In this document: piece after piece, positions 53,765-64,000 of the stretch
Numbering within the stretch: the first letter of the stretch is position 1
How the letters are laid out: each line of letters opens with the position of its first letter
Origin: Poecilobothrus nobilitatus
Lineage: Eukaryota; Arthropoda; Insecta; Diptera; Dolichopodidae
NCBI GenBank assembly: GCA_947095535.1
Contig: OX352772.1
Span: forward strand, 120,893,877 to 120,957,876
DNA length: 64,000 bases
Direction of reading: 5' to 3'
The notes under the pieces: generated by a model
Told to the model about the DNA's origin: nothing
Databases searched by the model: none
The model's input: only the letters and a program-made list of their open reading frames with translations
Program-made: the position numbers and the translations under genes

Positions 53765-53884
53765 TTCTGCAAACATTGAATGTAGAAATGTCACAAACAT
53801 ATACGAACAAAAAGTATAAACTATAAAGTATAAAACATCTATTTTCCGATTCTGTGCAAGCCAAAACAAGAACACTATATTACT
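53765..53884. repeat. Dispersed repeat shared with 21842-21960
   Basis: GAAATGTCACAAACATATAC and TTTTCCGATTCTGTGCAAGC match 21842-21960 in the same order. The LINE B copy 3 A-tail begins where the match ends. Confidence 0.55.
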
Positions 53885-54090
53885 TTTTCTTTTTTCTTTG
53901 CGAGGGTAGGTGGGAATCATCAGAGCACACTATACAGGAGTGAAAAGGAGCACGAATCTTCTATGAGTGTGTGGGACTTTAACCCACTAAACACCACCTC
54001 CCAATCTTGAAGGCACAACAGGTTATACGAGCTTTAGTACTCATATACTGCCTAGTCAGAGGAAGTTGAGTTAGGGAATGAAAATTGATT

Positions 54091-54630
54091 TCAAATTGGC
54101 AGGCATATTGTGAACAAAGTTTGTAAATTCACCTTGAATCTTTGCACGTTGTAAATATCATCACCAATTCTGGGAAACACATAAGGTGGAAGATGGTTGC
54201 ACATTCGCGATGTTCGTGCTACAAACGAATTTCCATAAGCCCAATTATGCCATCTGGGAATTTGAACTACATAGGGGTGGGCAGCAGAAGCTCTAATTGT
54301 TTCACTTTGGAATACTTTGAGAGGAGGCATCAAACTTTTAATTTCGTTAGAACAGGAACTCAACCCTATAATGTATCTATAAAACAGGGTAAGTGTTCCT
54401 GCTAGGCTATAGAAACCGAATGGAGAAAGCTTAGTTGTGACATTGGGATCATTTATTAGACGAATTGCTGTATTTTGCATATTATCGAGAAAACCCAATG
54501 CTCTTTTGGAGGCTCCTGCCCAAATATATGCATTGTACTCCATCTTTGGTTCTATATACGTTTTATAGATGTTAAGGAGATTAGGGTATGAAAAGGAGGC
54601 TTTACAATGATACAGGAAAGCCATACACAT
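54091..54630 (-). pseudogene. LINE B copy 3 ORF2, thumb and C-terminal domain
   Basis: 179 open codons ending at the natural stop. CMAFLYHCKASFSYPNLLNI, KMEYNAYIWAGASKRALGFL, DNMQNTAIRLINDPNV, GFYSLAGTLTLFYRYIIGLS, IKSLMPPLKVFQSE, YGNSFVARTSRMCNHLPPYV, RFKVNLQTLF. This preserves the region after IWAG that is missing from copies 1 and 2. Confidence 0.85.
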
Positions 54631-55210
54631 AGGTGCATCTTTAGCTGTACCAAAAATATGATTGGACCAACTTTATTTTTGATTTAGTTCCATGCCCAAA
54701 ATGCTAAGCTTACCCGTATGTTGCAAAACTCCCCCTCGAAAAGTTAAAGTTGGGATCGAAGTGTTTCGCAGAGACTAAACAGCACTGAGTTTTCTTAGAG
54801 TTAAAATCAACTCTGTTAATTTTGCCCCAATTGGAAATTTTGTCTAAATACAGTATTACCTCAAGCGAAGCAGAATATTTACTGGCGTTGTCTTCGTAAG
54901 AAGCATTGAGCGTGCTGTCCTCTGCAAAACTATGGATTGGATATTGAAGGTTATACTAAAATATATCGTTTATAAATATTAGGAAAAGTGTCGGGGACAG
55001 AACAGATCCTTGCGGGACATCAGAATTATTTTTAAATTGGTCTGAAGAGTAATCATCGACCAGAACAAGAATCGAACGATTCAAAAGAAAATCGTCAATA
55101 CCTCTTATAAACACACCACCGAGGTCCGAAAGGATTCGCTATTTTTGGGAAGATGAAAAAGTTGCCTTCACAACCGTCTGTTTTGCAAGAACTTTGATCT
55201 GTTTTGCAAG
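54631..55210 (-). pseudogene. LINE B copy 3 ORF2, RT palm pieces
   Basis: Several short minus-strand frames: FLLNRSILVLVDDYSSDQFK, DVPQGSVLSPTLFLIF (55005-55050), FAEDSTLNASYEDNASKYSA (second catalytic box, with E in place of the first D of ADD, near 54890-54930) and KINRVDFNSKKTQCC. At least five frame changes. Confidence 0.75.
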
Positions 55211-55219
55211 AGCTAACTA

Positions 55220-55810
55220 AGACCTTATATTTCTCAGGGTGTGTAGTCAGAAACAGGTCCAGGAGATGACCAACCTGGTTTTCATGGTCAGGAATTCTAG
55301 TGGGATTTTGAACAAGTTGAGTAAGATGGAATATTATTTCATCAACTTGATCAACAATAATATTAATATTTCATCAACAATAATATTTGATCAACTTGCT
55401 TCCCAATTAAGGTTTGACTTAGAGAGTTGTAATTGGAGTAGTGGAGCCAGTTTCTATTATGGATATTGAAATCACAATCATCATCAATCACAACCATTTC
55501 AGATTCTGGGTTTAATTCCAAAATTTAATTTCATTAATCTGGTGAGATTTTCAATCTCTTATCGTGCGAAAAATGAGAGACACACGAGTAATTTTTTTGT
55601 CATCTTGGCCAGTCCCCTGGGTCTCACATAATGCTAATATTCCTGGTTTTACTGAATTAAGGTGGCCTTGGACGGTTAAAAAGTTCGACTGCAGACCATG
55701 AGCATTGCAAAAATTTACGCTAAAATTGGCAATGAGTAATAGCAACAATGGGTTGGAAACTATATAAATAATATAATCGAAAAAAAAAAAAACAAAAACC
55801 AAAAGATTCA
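55220..55810 (-). pseudogene. LINE B copy 3 ORF2, endonuclease
   Basis: The N-terminal block ANFSVNFCNAHGLQSNFLTV (55680-55740) and ILALCET are readable. Further down come NWLHYSNYNS, VQNPTRIPDHENQVGHLLDL and TTHPEKYKVLVSS. A local duplication of ATCAACAATAATATT at 55335-55400 and frame changes inactivate it. Confidence 0.7.
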
Positions 55811-56066
55811 AGTAATTAAAGAAGCAAAATAAAATGTTCTTCTTTCATTCTCCTTTCCTCCCCTTTCTCTTCTTTCTTAAGTTGACAAGCGAAAAGTAAA
55901 TCAAAAATTAACCAAAATTATTTGAATTTTAATATTGAGTGCAATGATCAATAAATAATCAATAATTAGCACTTAATTACCAATTAATTATCACTAAAAG
56001 ATAAACAATCAATATTAATAAATAACAAATATTAATATTAAGCATTACATTCGAACTATTCCAATC
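55811..56066. other. AT-rich spacer left of LINE D
   Basis: No feature. The boundary with LINE D is placed at the motif shared with LINE A. Confidence 0.4.
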
Positions 56067-56450
56067 GTTCATTAGTACAGACGTGTTTATTTTTGCTTAA
56101 TTTAATTAATTTTGATTTAATAACGTAAATTTTTACAATAAATTTAGTACCGAATTAATACAATAAAATTAAAAAAAAAAAGTTTAATAATACTTATAAC
56201 CGTCTCGTCATAATTGATTGTTCAGCATTTATTTTAACCGGTTATAAACTTTTGAAATAATTAAATTTTTTAATTTAATTTTATAAAAAATAATATTGAT
56301 TAAATCAAAGTGCATTGCATTGTTATTAACTCTTATTAATTTCAAATTTTTTTTTAATAAATTCAAAGTATTAGCTTTTTGCTTACATATACAAAATTTT
56401 AATTTTTATTAATACTTAATTTATTTCTAAATATAAAATACTAAACTATA

Positions 56451-56720
56451 ATGGAATTTAAATGTAATGCTACTAACTGTACCGTTTTCGATAATAAATC
56501 TAAAAAAGTCACATGTCGTGCATTTTGCGGAAGAAAATTGCATGGAGTATGCATAGGAGCCGATAGAGATTGGCCTTATCCATATCTGGATCAATGGTTC
56601 ATCTGCACTGAATGTCAAAACCATGAATCACTTCTTCGAACGATGTACGACAAAATTATCGCCGGAATAAATAATCTAATGACATCAACACAGGAACGAT
56701 TTCAAAAACTACTGGTGTAA
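56451..56720 (+). pseudogene. LINE D ORF1 N-terminus, PHD-type finger
   Basis: ATG at 56451: EFKCNATNCTVFDNKSKKVT, then CRAFCGRKLHGVC, then WPYPYLDQWFICTECQN. The C-C-C-C-H-C-W-C-C spacing is that of a PHD finger, a known N-terminal module of ORF1 in some Jockey/CR1 elements. The frame stops at 56720, but the sequence continues in another frame with a coiled-coil-like stretch (VKLDLKKEMTEFLELQFNKF) to about 56925. Confidence 0.7.
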
Positions 56721-57169
56721 TAAACTCTAACAAGGCTACTTTTACGGAGCTTTGTGATTCATTTGGTACCTGTATCACCGAAATGACACAATTTTCTTCA
56801 GTGCAAAAAAAAGTCGTAGAAGCAGCTCTGGCATCGGTTAAGTTAGATCTCAAAAAGGAAATGACAGAATTTTTAGAATTGCAATTCAACAAATTTACAA
56901 AAAATATAACAGCAAATCTTATCTAAAACACAAATAATACTAACATTAATTTTAATAATGACATTATCAGCCAACTTATAGCTGACAAAAATGAAGTATC
57001 TGCAAGAATTAACGCGTTATATATTCATTGTACTGAATCTACTTCAGAATGGAAACAAATTGTCACTGAGGGGTTTAGGCAGCTAAAAGAATCTATTTGT
57101 TCTTCAACAACTTCATCTAAAAGCAAAAATCTTTATGAAGATTTAGTCGAAAGTGACACTACACTTCAA

Positions 57170-57865
57170 ATGGATTCTAACAGTAGTCTAATTATCAACA
57201 ATCAACTTAACAATCAACTTAGTATCAACCATCCCAGCAGCATCCAATCCACTAACAGTCATTCCATCGTCAGCAAACCTAGTACGAGTCAATTCATCAC
57301 CAGCCAATCCAGCCCACTTGCTAGTAGCCAATCAATCATCACTAATAGTCAACCTGTCATCATCCAACCTACTTTAGCCGAGAATGTTAAAGCCGTTAAC
57401 TTTGCTTTATACTTTTCAAAATTTCCAGCCTCTACAACAGTAAGTAGCTTAAGAAATAATTTAAAAAATAATTTCAACTGCAATAGTGTTAGTATAGTTA
57501 ATATTACACCAAGAAATTTAAAATACAAACCTAAGTACAAATCATTTAAAGTTATGGTACCTCAGACCAAGGTTAATGATATACTTTCTCACATACATTG
57601 GAAAAAGAATACTATAATACAACTTTTTAAAGACTTTAATACTCAAAAAGCACATATTAACACTGTAGACAATAAATCAGAAACTAACTTAACAAATTAC
57701 TCTAAAATCATTAAACCGTTAAATAAAAAAGTATATTACAAAACACAAACTGATACACAAATGAAAGTTAAGCAAAAATATAAGAATTTTGTAAAAGGTG
57801 AAACGCTCAAATCGGGGAAAAGCCGGTTCAAAAATAATAATAATAATAATAATAACAATAATAGT

Positions 57866-57932
<67 letters not shown>

Positions 57933-58003
57933 GTAATAATAATAATAATAATAATGATAATAATAATATTAATATTTGTTATAATAATAATATTAATATT
58001 TGT

Positions 58004-58034
<31 letters not shown>

Positions 58035-58178
58035 GTAATAATAATAATAATAATTATAGTAACAATAATATTAATAATAATGATAATATTAATAATAACT
58101 ATAATGATAATATTAATAATAATAGTAATAATAATGATAATAACAATAATAATAATAATGATAATAATAATAATAATA

Positions 58179-58224
<46 letters not shown>

Positions 58225-59140
58225 TAATGATGATGATAATAATAATAATAATAGAATAAAAAAACATATTACATTAAACCCGGCATTACCACCAATTGTT
58301 AGAATGACGCAACAATCTCTAACCGAGGACTGCACTTATGCACTTTCTAGATTTAGAGATGAGAAAATTCTAAATTATGTAAGATTATTCCTTGCATATT
58401 TACATGATGATTCTTACAATTGTGTCATTGAGGGTAAAACGAGAACTAGTTTACTTGTGCTGATACACAATGAAGGTTTACCATCAAACTATAAAGAGTT
58501 GTATAGTCTATATTTCAAGTATCATAAAAATGTTGGTTTTACCCAGAAACAGATTGAGGAAGATCTTAGAGCTTTCCGCAGTTACTGCAATAGTAACTAC
58601 TATAACCACCTGTACCAATCTCGTGAGAACTACAATAAGTTTTTCGGCCCAGCTCCAAGTAATAATTCAGTTTTAAATCTCAATCCCATTTCTTATACAA
58701 ATTCAAATCTAATAGCACTATCTAACTTTAATACAAATAATAATAATAATATAAATAATAATAATAGCGTTAATTGTTCTAATAATATTAAAGTTTATTA
58801 TCACAATTGCAGTTGTATGAGAGGTAAGCTAAAAAAATTATTTATAGATGCTAAGTCATGTGATTTCAGTGTGTTAGCTATTACTGAAACATGGCTGAAT
58901 GATTCGTTTTTAAACGAAGAAATATTAGACAGTACTTGGGCTATATATAGTAAAGATCAAGACTACCGGACTACAAATTGTTCCCAAGGAGGTGCTATTC
59001 TACTTGCAGTCAAAAATGACTTATCTAGTATAGGTTTAACCACTAGGACTTGTAATTCTTTCGACCATCAATTTATTAAAGTAAATTTAGGTAAATACTT
59101 TTTTTTACCTTGGAATAGTTTACTTCCCTCCGAATTCTGA
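57170..59140 (+). pseudogene. LINE D gag-like region fused in frame to endonuclease, Asn-rich
   Basis: 656 codons without a stop. Residues 1-60 are Ser/Gln/Asn-rich. About residues 70-165 form an RRM-like gag domain (VNFALYFSKFPASTTVSSLR ... SFKVMVPQTKVNDILSHIHW), characteristic of ORF1 in PHD-type LINEs. An Asn tract of about 140 residues (57835-58255) follows. Next is a compact region (LSRFRDEKILNYVRLFLAYL ... LEEDLRAF-like). From about residue 540 comes the APE endonuclease start (IKVYYHNCSCMRGKLKKLFI ... FSVLAITETWLNDSF ... GGAILLAV). The frame breaks near 59105 in a T-run. ORF1 and ORF2 are normally separate; here they share one frame. Confidence 0.75.
57835..58255 (+). repeat. AAT/AAC trinucleotide tract, about 420 bp
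   Basis: Mostly AAT with scattered AAC, AGT, GAT and TAT codons, in frame with LINE D and encoding Asn. A 24-bp block AATATTAATATTTGTTATAA... is duplicated at about 57963 and 57987. The antisense and +1 readings give long Ile-rich frames, which are artefacts. Confidence 0.9.
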
Positions 59141-59530
59141 CAATTTCTCATATAATGAATTTTATGATATATTATATCACAATATATTATCAAATATGAA
59201 TGAGGATGATTCTATTTTTATTTTTGGGGATTTTAATCGTCCTTCTCTTTCTTTTATTGTCGACGACTCTGATAATTTGTTACTACCAATTAACTTTCAG
59301 GACGAAATAGATTTCGACCTTATTAGTACATTCTATGGTAATGATTTACAACAAATTATCAGTTTTCCTAATAAAAATAACAAGTGGTTAGATCTTGCAT
59401 TTTCAAATGCATATGACAGCGTAGTGGTAAACCTCGCTGATGACGCAGTAAACCTTTTTACTAACACATCATAACGCAGTCATCTTCGAAATCGCCACGT
59501 CTATACCAATTTACACTAAATCGTACAATA
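59110..59530 (+). pseudogene. LINE D ORF2, endonuclease C-terminal half
   Basis: After the frame change, GIVYFPPNSDNFSYNEFYDI leads to the frame with an ATG at 59196: DSIFIFGDFNRPSLSF (GDFN catalytic block), WLDLAFSN, then a shift near 59470 where the SDH-type histidine block is expected (HHNAVIFEI in another frame). Confidence 0.75.
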
Positions 59531-59539
59531 ATAATTTTG

Positions 59540-60658
59540 ATATGATTTTTTTAACGCTGATTATGATAGCATTAACAATGCTTTATCAGTTATCAATTGG
59601 GACGAGCTGTTAGCACAACAGGACATTGATTCATTAACCTCTATCTTCTATATGAGAATTTTGGACATAATAAACTCCTTTGTGCCAAAAATTCGTAAAA
59701 AAAACAAGACAACTGAACCTTGGCTCGATAGAGAACTTAGGACATTGCGTAACCAACGCAACAAATTGTACAAAAAATCAAATTTTCAAAGGAGTCTAAT
59801 ATCAATTTGTTGAATATGCACAAGGATCTTGCATTTAAATTCAATCAAAAATCTAACTTAGCATACGATAATTATATCACCGATATCGGCAACAAATTAA
59901 TTTCAGATCCAAAAAAATTTTTTGGCTTTATAAATATTAAGCGTAAAAGTTACGGCTACCCAAACTCAATGTCGAAAGACAATACTTCCTCGTCTTGTCC
60001 TAATGTAATCTGTAATTTATTTGCTGATTGTTTTCAAAAAGTTTATCGTCCACATGAATCTTCTATAAATTTTGATCTTTCAAATCAAACAAATAACTCA
60101 AATTCAATTATAATGGATCTATATCTTACTGAAAATGAAATATTTGAAGCAATCATTAACATCGATACTAAAAAAGGTGTAGGACCTGACTTAATCCCGC
60201 CGACTTTTTTATACAATAGTGTCAGTTATTTGACTTATCCACTTCATCTCATTTTTAATAAATCACTTTCTTCAGGTGTTTTCCCATATGCTTGGAAATC
60301 GTCTTATTTAATTCCCATCCACAAAAAGGGCGACAAAGCACACGTCGAAAACTACCGTGGTATAGCCATTTTATCGACTATTGTCGAAAAGTTGTTCGAA
60401 AAAATGGTCGTAAACAAAATTACACCCATCATAAACACAAAATTAAATGAACAGCAGCATGGTTTCAGAAAAAGTCGTTCTATCTCAACAAATCTTTTGG
60501 TTTACACATCTGAAATCCTTAATGAAATGGAAAATGGGCACCAAGTTGATGCTATTTACACAGATTTTAGTAAAGCATTTGATCGTGTCGATCATAGTAT
60601 TTTGCTTAACAAACTTGTTGCAATAGGTATTTCAGGTACTTTTCTTACTCTTACTTAA
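59540..60658 (+). pseudogene. LINE D ORF2, linker and RT first half
   Basis: The linker IVPKIRKK-like/EPWLDRELRTLRNQRNKLYK is followed after a shift near 59800 by 283 open codons: YDNYITDIGNKLISDPKKFF, NIDTKKGVGPDLIPPTFLYN (GPD block), YLIPIHKKGDKAHVENYRGI, AILSTIVEKLFEKMVVNKI, QQHGFRKSRSISTNLLVYTS and AIYTDFSKAFDRVDHSILLN (first catalytic aspartate). It stops near 60658 in a short shift. Confidence 0.85.
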
Positions 60659-61659
60659 CAAATAGAACTCAAAATATAAAATTCCAAGGTTTTTTATCAA
60701 ACACAGAGACCGTTACTTCAGGAGTACCTCAAGGTAGCCACTTAGGGCCACTCCTATTTAATATATTAATTTCAGACCTTTCGGCCAAACTAGTGGGTGT
60801 ATCACATATTGCATTTGCCGACGATCTTAAAATTTACCACGTTACCAAAAATATTTCTGATGATGCACTACTTCAGTCAAAGCTACATTCTTTACAAGAA
60901 TGGTGCTTTTCCAACAAGTTAGAGCTAAACATTCAAAAATGCAAGGCTATTAGTTTTACACGGAAAAGATCTACTATTTTATTCGATTATTCTATTGATA
61001 ATGTAAATCTAGAAAGGGTAAGCAGTATGACCGATCTAGGGATTCTTTTGGATGATAAGCTTAACTTCCATCTTCACTATGAGCATATGATTTCCAAGGC
61101 AAATAAAATGTTAGGATTCATTAAAAGAAGAGCTAAAGAATTCAGTAACATAGCGGTGACAAAATCTCTCTACTGTTCTTTAGTACGATCTATTCTAGAA
61201 TACGGCAACATTGTTTGGAATCCTGCATTTCAAATACATTCCGATATAATTGAATCTGTTCAAAAACAATTCCTATTATTTGCTTTGAGAAATCAATATA
61301 ACCCTATTGACTATTCAATGCTACCTAATTATAATGTAAGATTAAATTCATTGAACATGTTAACTTTATCCTCACACAGACAGATACTTTCATCCTGTTT
61401 TACTTTTGACGTTTTAAATAAAAATATTGACGTTCAGTTTTTGATAGATAGTTTTAAATTAAACAATAAAGTTAGAGTTACACGGAACACTAAGTATTTA
61501 ATTGAAAATACTCATAGAACTGAATATGGAAGAAATGAACCAATTAACAGATGTTCCATTACATTCAATAAACACAGCAATCTTTTTTCAACACAAATAT
61601 CAAGGAACACTTTCAAACAAAAATTAATACAAAAATTTGTTACTAACCTTACACAATAA
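60650..61659 (+). pseudogene. LINE D ORF2, RT second half and C-terminus
   Basis: The frame continues with VTSGVPQGSHLGPLLFNILI (60714-60775), then 60793-61659: SHIAFADDLKIYHVTKNISD (second catalytic box intact), LQEWCFSNKLELNIQKCKAI, LGILLDDKLNFHLHYEHMIS, ILEYGNIVWNPAFQIHSDII and a C-terminal domain rich in Asn/Arg to the natural stop. 288 uninterrupted codons. Confidence 0.85.
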
Positions 61660-61901
61660 CTTTAACCTTCATAATATTAGATTACACTTCATATTGTACA
61701 AATTATTTTATTTTTACCTATTGAGTTATATTAATTCAAATCTAACTGTGTTTTTGCTTTGTAAGCAATTTGTAATTTACCATATAAGTCAATGTAATAA
61801 TTTTTTTTTTTTTTTATTTGAATTTATCATGTTTTATTTTGTACTTGTTATTATTAAGTTTTAGCCGTAAGATTTGTTATGTACAAACCTTGTTTTGGTT
61901 A

Positions 61902-61926
61902 TAATAAATAAATAAATAAATAATAA
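61902..61926 (+). other. LINE D 3' tail, (AATA)n
   Basis: AATAAATAAATAAATAATAA closes the 3' UTR. Short tandem tails instead of poly(A) occur in several non-LTR clades. Confidence 0.65.
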
Positions 61927-62319
61927 TCACCACAAATAACAAAAAGTTTGCAAAATACTTTCAACAGTTTTTAATTCCTTATTCAAAGTAACTGCAACTT
62001 TAAGTCAATCAGAGGTAATGTAAACGCGATACTTAAATAAATAATGAATTATACCAAATTGTGTGTAATAGTAAGTATGCCTAAATTTATAAATATTTGC
62101 CTACAAAAAATTTTTTTGAACTCACATGACTTAAAAAATTGTCTGAATATTCCCTAAAAATTAAAAAAAAAAGGAGCCATTTTTCTCGCTCAGCTTATTT
62201 TGACACTAGATTGATGAGAAAATGGATGAGAATTGGATGAGAATAAAACTATCATCAATTAATTTCTCATCCAGTCTTCATCAATTAATGAACCAGTATG
62301 GATGAAAACATTGATGTGT
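61927..62319. other. AT-rich; short GATGAGAA repeats
   Basis: GATGAGAAAATG, GATGAGAATTG and GATGAGAATAAA near 62209-62245, with related CATCAATTAAT strings to 62290. No gene. Confidence 0.4.
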
Positions 62320-62690
62320 AATACACTTGTTACGATTTTTTTGAATTTTTTCAATAATTTAAAATTGTTGAGGATCATATGATGCGCAGTACAAAAAAAA
62401 ATTTAATAATTAAAAAACATAATGGTTGGTTAAGAAGTTTATATTTATATGATATTGGTATTACATACCTATATATCATGTTTATTTCCATTATTTTCGT
62501 GTATGCCATTGATAAATGAATAATGTATAATATAAATATTGATATATGTATATATATGTATATACATACATATATAGTGACGTATATACGTATTTTGTTG
62601 TATTTATAAGAAATTATTCTATGAATGAAAAATTTAAATAAACAAAATGCAATGTATATATACTAATACATATATAAGTTATGATAGTCC
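62320..62690 (-). repeat. Single diverged arm of the foldback family
   Basis: AATTTAAAATTGTTGAGGAT, GCGCAGTACAAAAAAAAA, TTATATTTATATGATATTGG and TTATAAGAAATTATTCTATG occur in the same order as in the foldback right arm 26635-26960. Only one arm is present and no inverted partner is nearby. Confidence 0.7.
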
Positions 62691-63048
62691 ATTACATTAA
62701 CCAATAAATAAAAATAAAAATCATTTATAATCATAATAATAATAATAAATTTTTAACTAGCAAAATGTTATTTCTTTAACAAACAATTAATTGTTAATAT
62801 TATTTTGAACTTGAAATAATTCCTTATTTAATAATTTTTACTTAATAGGCATTTAAATAAAATTGCAAACGAATGAGTAATTATTAAAGTAAAGAACCTT
62901 AATTTATAACAAAAATAAATATTTTTAACCAAATAAAAAATTGTCATAAATTGAAATTCGAATACTTTGCTATTAAATAACATTTAAAAGAAAAGAAACA
63001 ACAACAAAATTACATTTAAAAAAATTACTTTCTTATTTAAAAAAAAGC
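62691..63048. other. AT-rich, no feature seen
   Basis: Low-complexity A/T with no open frame or repeat pair. Confidence 0.45.
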
Positions 63049-64000
63049 AAGTAAATGTAACAGTAAGTCGATGCAACCGACTTATTAACACCCTACACCT
63101 GAATAATTCGAATTAAATTAAAAATCCATAAGTTTTTTTGGCAGCTGCTTGAACTTTTTCCCTTTTCTGTCTTATTCAACTCGAATTTCAGGAACGTAAA
63201 AGAGGCATCCTCTTGGGATATGCTTGACACCTTTGTAAAAAATTTTAAGTTTCTATCTTTATTAATTTCGATGATTGTTAGTCCTTGGGAGGTGTGTGTC
63301 AGGTACCCGAATTGCCACTCCAATTCATCGAATCCATCTCAGGAACATAAAGAAAACATGCCAGAACACCATTGTACTAAATTTAAAGGTTCTACTTTTG
63401 TTGGTTTTGGAGATATGCTGGTTCTTCTTGTGCTCGTCCGGAAGTATCCAAAATACCAACCCATGGTTCAAATTCTTTCAAATGTCAGTTTCCAATTTTA
63501 CAGAAAAGGAAACTCGTTTGCTCTGGAGCTCGTTCGGAAACTTCCAAGATTTGAACCTATGGACCAAATCCTCACAAATTTCAGAAACATAAATCAAACA
63601 TGAAGGAACACCATTCTGCCTAATTTAAAGGTTATATCTTTGTTGCTTTTGGAGATAATATCATTTGCTCTGAGGCTCGTTCGGAAGCTTCCAAAATCCG
63701 ATCCCAAGGACCAAATCGTCTCAAATTTCAGAGATTTAAATCATACATGAAAGAACACCATTCTGCCAAATTTAAAGGTTATATCTTAGTTAGTTTTGCA
63801 GATAATCTCATTTGCTCTTGTGCTCGTTGGGAAGCTTCCAAAATCCAAACCCATCGACCGAATCCTTTTAAATTTCAGAAACATAAATCGTACGGGAAGG
63901 AATATCATTGTACAAAATTTGAAGGTTCTACCTTTATTGATTTTGGAGATAATTTCGTTTGTTCTGGGGCTCGTTCGGAAGCCTCCAAAATCCAAACCCA
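63049..64000 (-). mobile_element. Composite repeat R, copy 4 (inverted, continues past the window)
   Basis: Reverse orientation of copy 2: AAGTAAATGTAACAGTAAGT...CGACTTATTAACACCCTACA at 63049-63100 matches the terminal block at 30767-30795. The GGATGCCTCTTTTACGTTCC block, the single unit with TGGTGTTCTGGCATGTTTTC and the 147-bp array (from about 63600) follow. Its hairpin end lies beyond 64000. Confidence 0.7.

Larger units (their letters stand above)
53885..55810 (-). mobile_element. LINE B copy 3: Jockey-like, internally deleted
   Basis: On the minus strand from 55810: endonuclease start (NFSVNFCNAHGLQSNFLTVQ ... ILALCET), endonuclease pieces to about 55220, a deletion that removes the RT fingers, RT palm pieces (GSVLSPTLFLIFINDI near 55010, HSFAEDSTLNA near 54920), the intact C-terminal domain (54091-54630) and a 3' UTR ending in a T-rich (reverse A-rich) run near 53885. 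It is the only copy with a 3' end. Confidence 0.85.
56067..61926 (+). mobile_element. LINE D: near full-length Jockey/CR1-type retrotransposon
   Basis: The element has a 5' motif GTTCATTAGTACAGACGTGT (56067-56086), a leader, ORF1 with PHD finger (56451), RRM-like domain and Asn-rich tract, ORF2 endonuclease, RT and C-terminal domain ending at a stop at 61659, a short 3' UTR and a tail of (AATA)n at 61902-61926. All expected domains are present and frameshifts are few (near 56700, 56925, 59105, 59470, 59800 and 60650), so this is a recent insertion compared with LINEs A-C. Confidence 0.85.

Noticed and set aside
57719..58335. Long poly-Ile and poly-Leu open frames on both strands
   Set aside because: They are alternative readings of the AAT repeat inside LINE D; no real protein.

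Overview
The window is eukaryotic, AT-rich and almost entirely built of transposable elements. It is probably an insect nuclear genome and perhaps dipteran. The signs are spliceosomal exons with consensus sites, a 64-bp intron, non-LTR retrotransposons of Jockey/CR1 type, a Gypsy-type primer-binding site complementary to tRNA-Ser as in Drosophila 17.6/297, and hAT, P-element, SINE and Polinton elements. No species name can be read from the sequence.

The centrepiece is a complete but inactivated Polinton/Maverick (endogenous virus-like DNA transposon) at 32111-47359. It has terminal inverted repeats of about 1.0 and 1.26 kb, AG...CT termini and a near-perfect 6-bp target duplication (TACAAT/TACAGT). 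From left to right it carries a small basic protein (-), a conserved unknown (-), a packaging ATPase (+), a small hydrophobic-tail protein (+), a charged protein (+), a penton-like minor capsid protein (+), a pX/pVI-like peptide (+), the major capsid protein (+, intact), an unknown (+), an adenain-like protease (+, broken), an unknown (+), an acidic protein (-), a chromodomain integrase (+, broken), a Gln-rich protein (-) and a protein-primed DNA polymerase B (+, broken, with a probable intron). The set covers replication, integration, capsid assembly, maturation and packaging. A second, truncated and inverted copy of the same family lies at 11205-14652 and is itself interrupted by a SINE and a 741-bp element.

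Other regions. 0-1.34 kb holds the 3' end of a Ty3/Gypsy pol. 1.6-3.83 kb is LINE A with a PHD-type ORF1. 5.2-8.1 kb is LINE B copy 1 (-), broken by an LTR-element remnant. 9.6-10.2 kb is an RT fragment (LINE C). 15.4-20.1 kb holds two phase-compatible exons of an unidentified host gene on the minus strand, with a MITE between them. 22.5-24.15 kb is LINE B copy 2 (+). 24.15-25.03, 29.2-31.2, 50.6-51.8 and 63.05-64 kb are copies of a composite repeat with a terminal hairpin and a central 140-147-bp tandem array, resembling Helentron/DINE-1-type elements. 25.08-27.34 kb is a 2.26-kb foldback element with 0.95-kb arms. 27.8 kb is a tRNA-derived SINE. 31.3 kb is a P-transposase fragment. 48.79-50.6 kb is a hAT element with an 8-bp target duplication. 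53.9-55.8 kb is LINE B copy 3 (-). 56.07-61.93 kb is a near full-length LINE D whose gag-like region contains about 415 bp of in-frame AAT repeat and is fused to the endonuclease.

Apart from the two exons, no ordinary host gene is recognisable. The long stretches without features are AT-rich and show nothing I can support.
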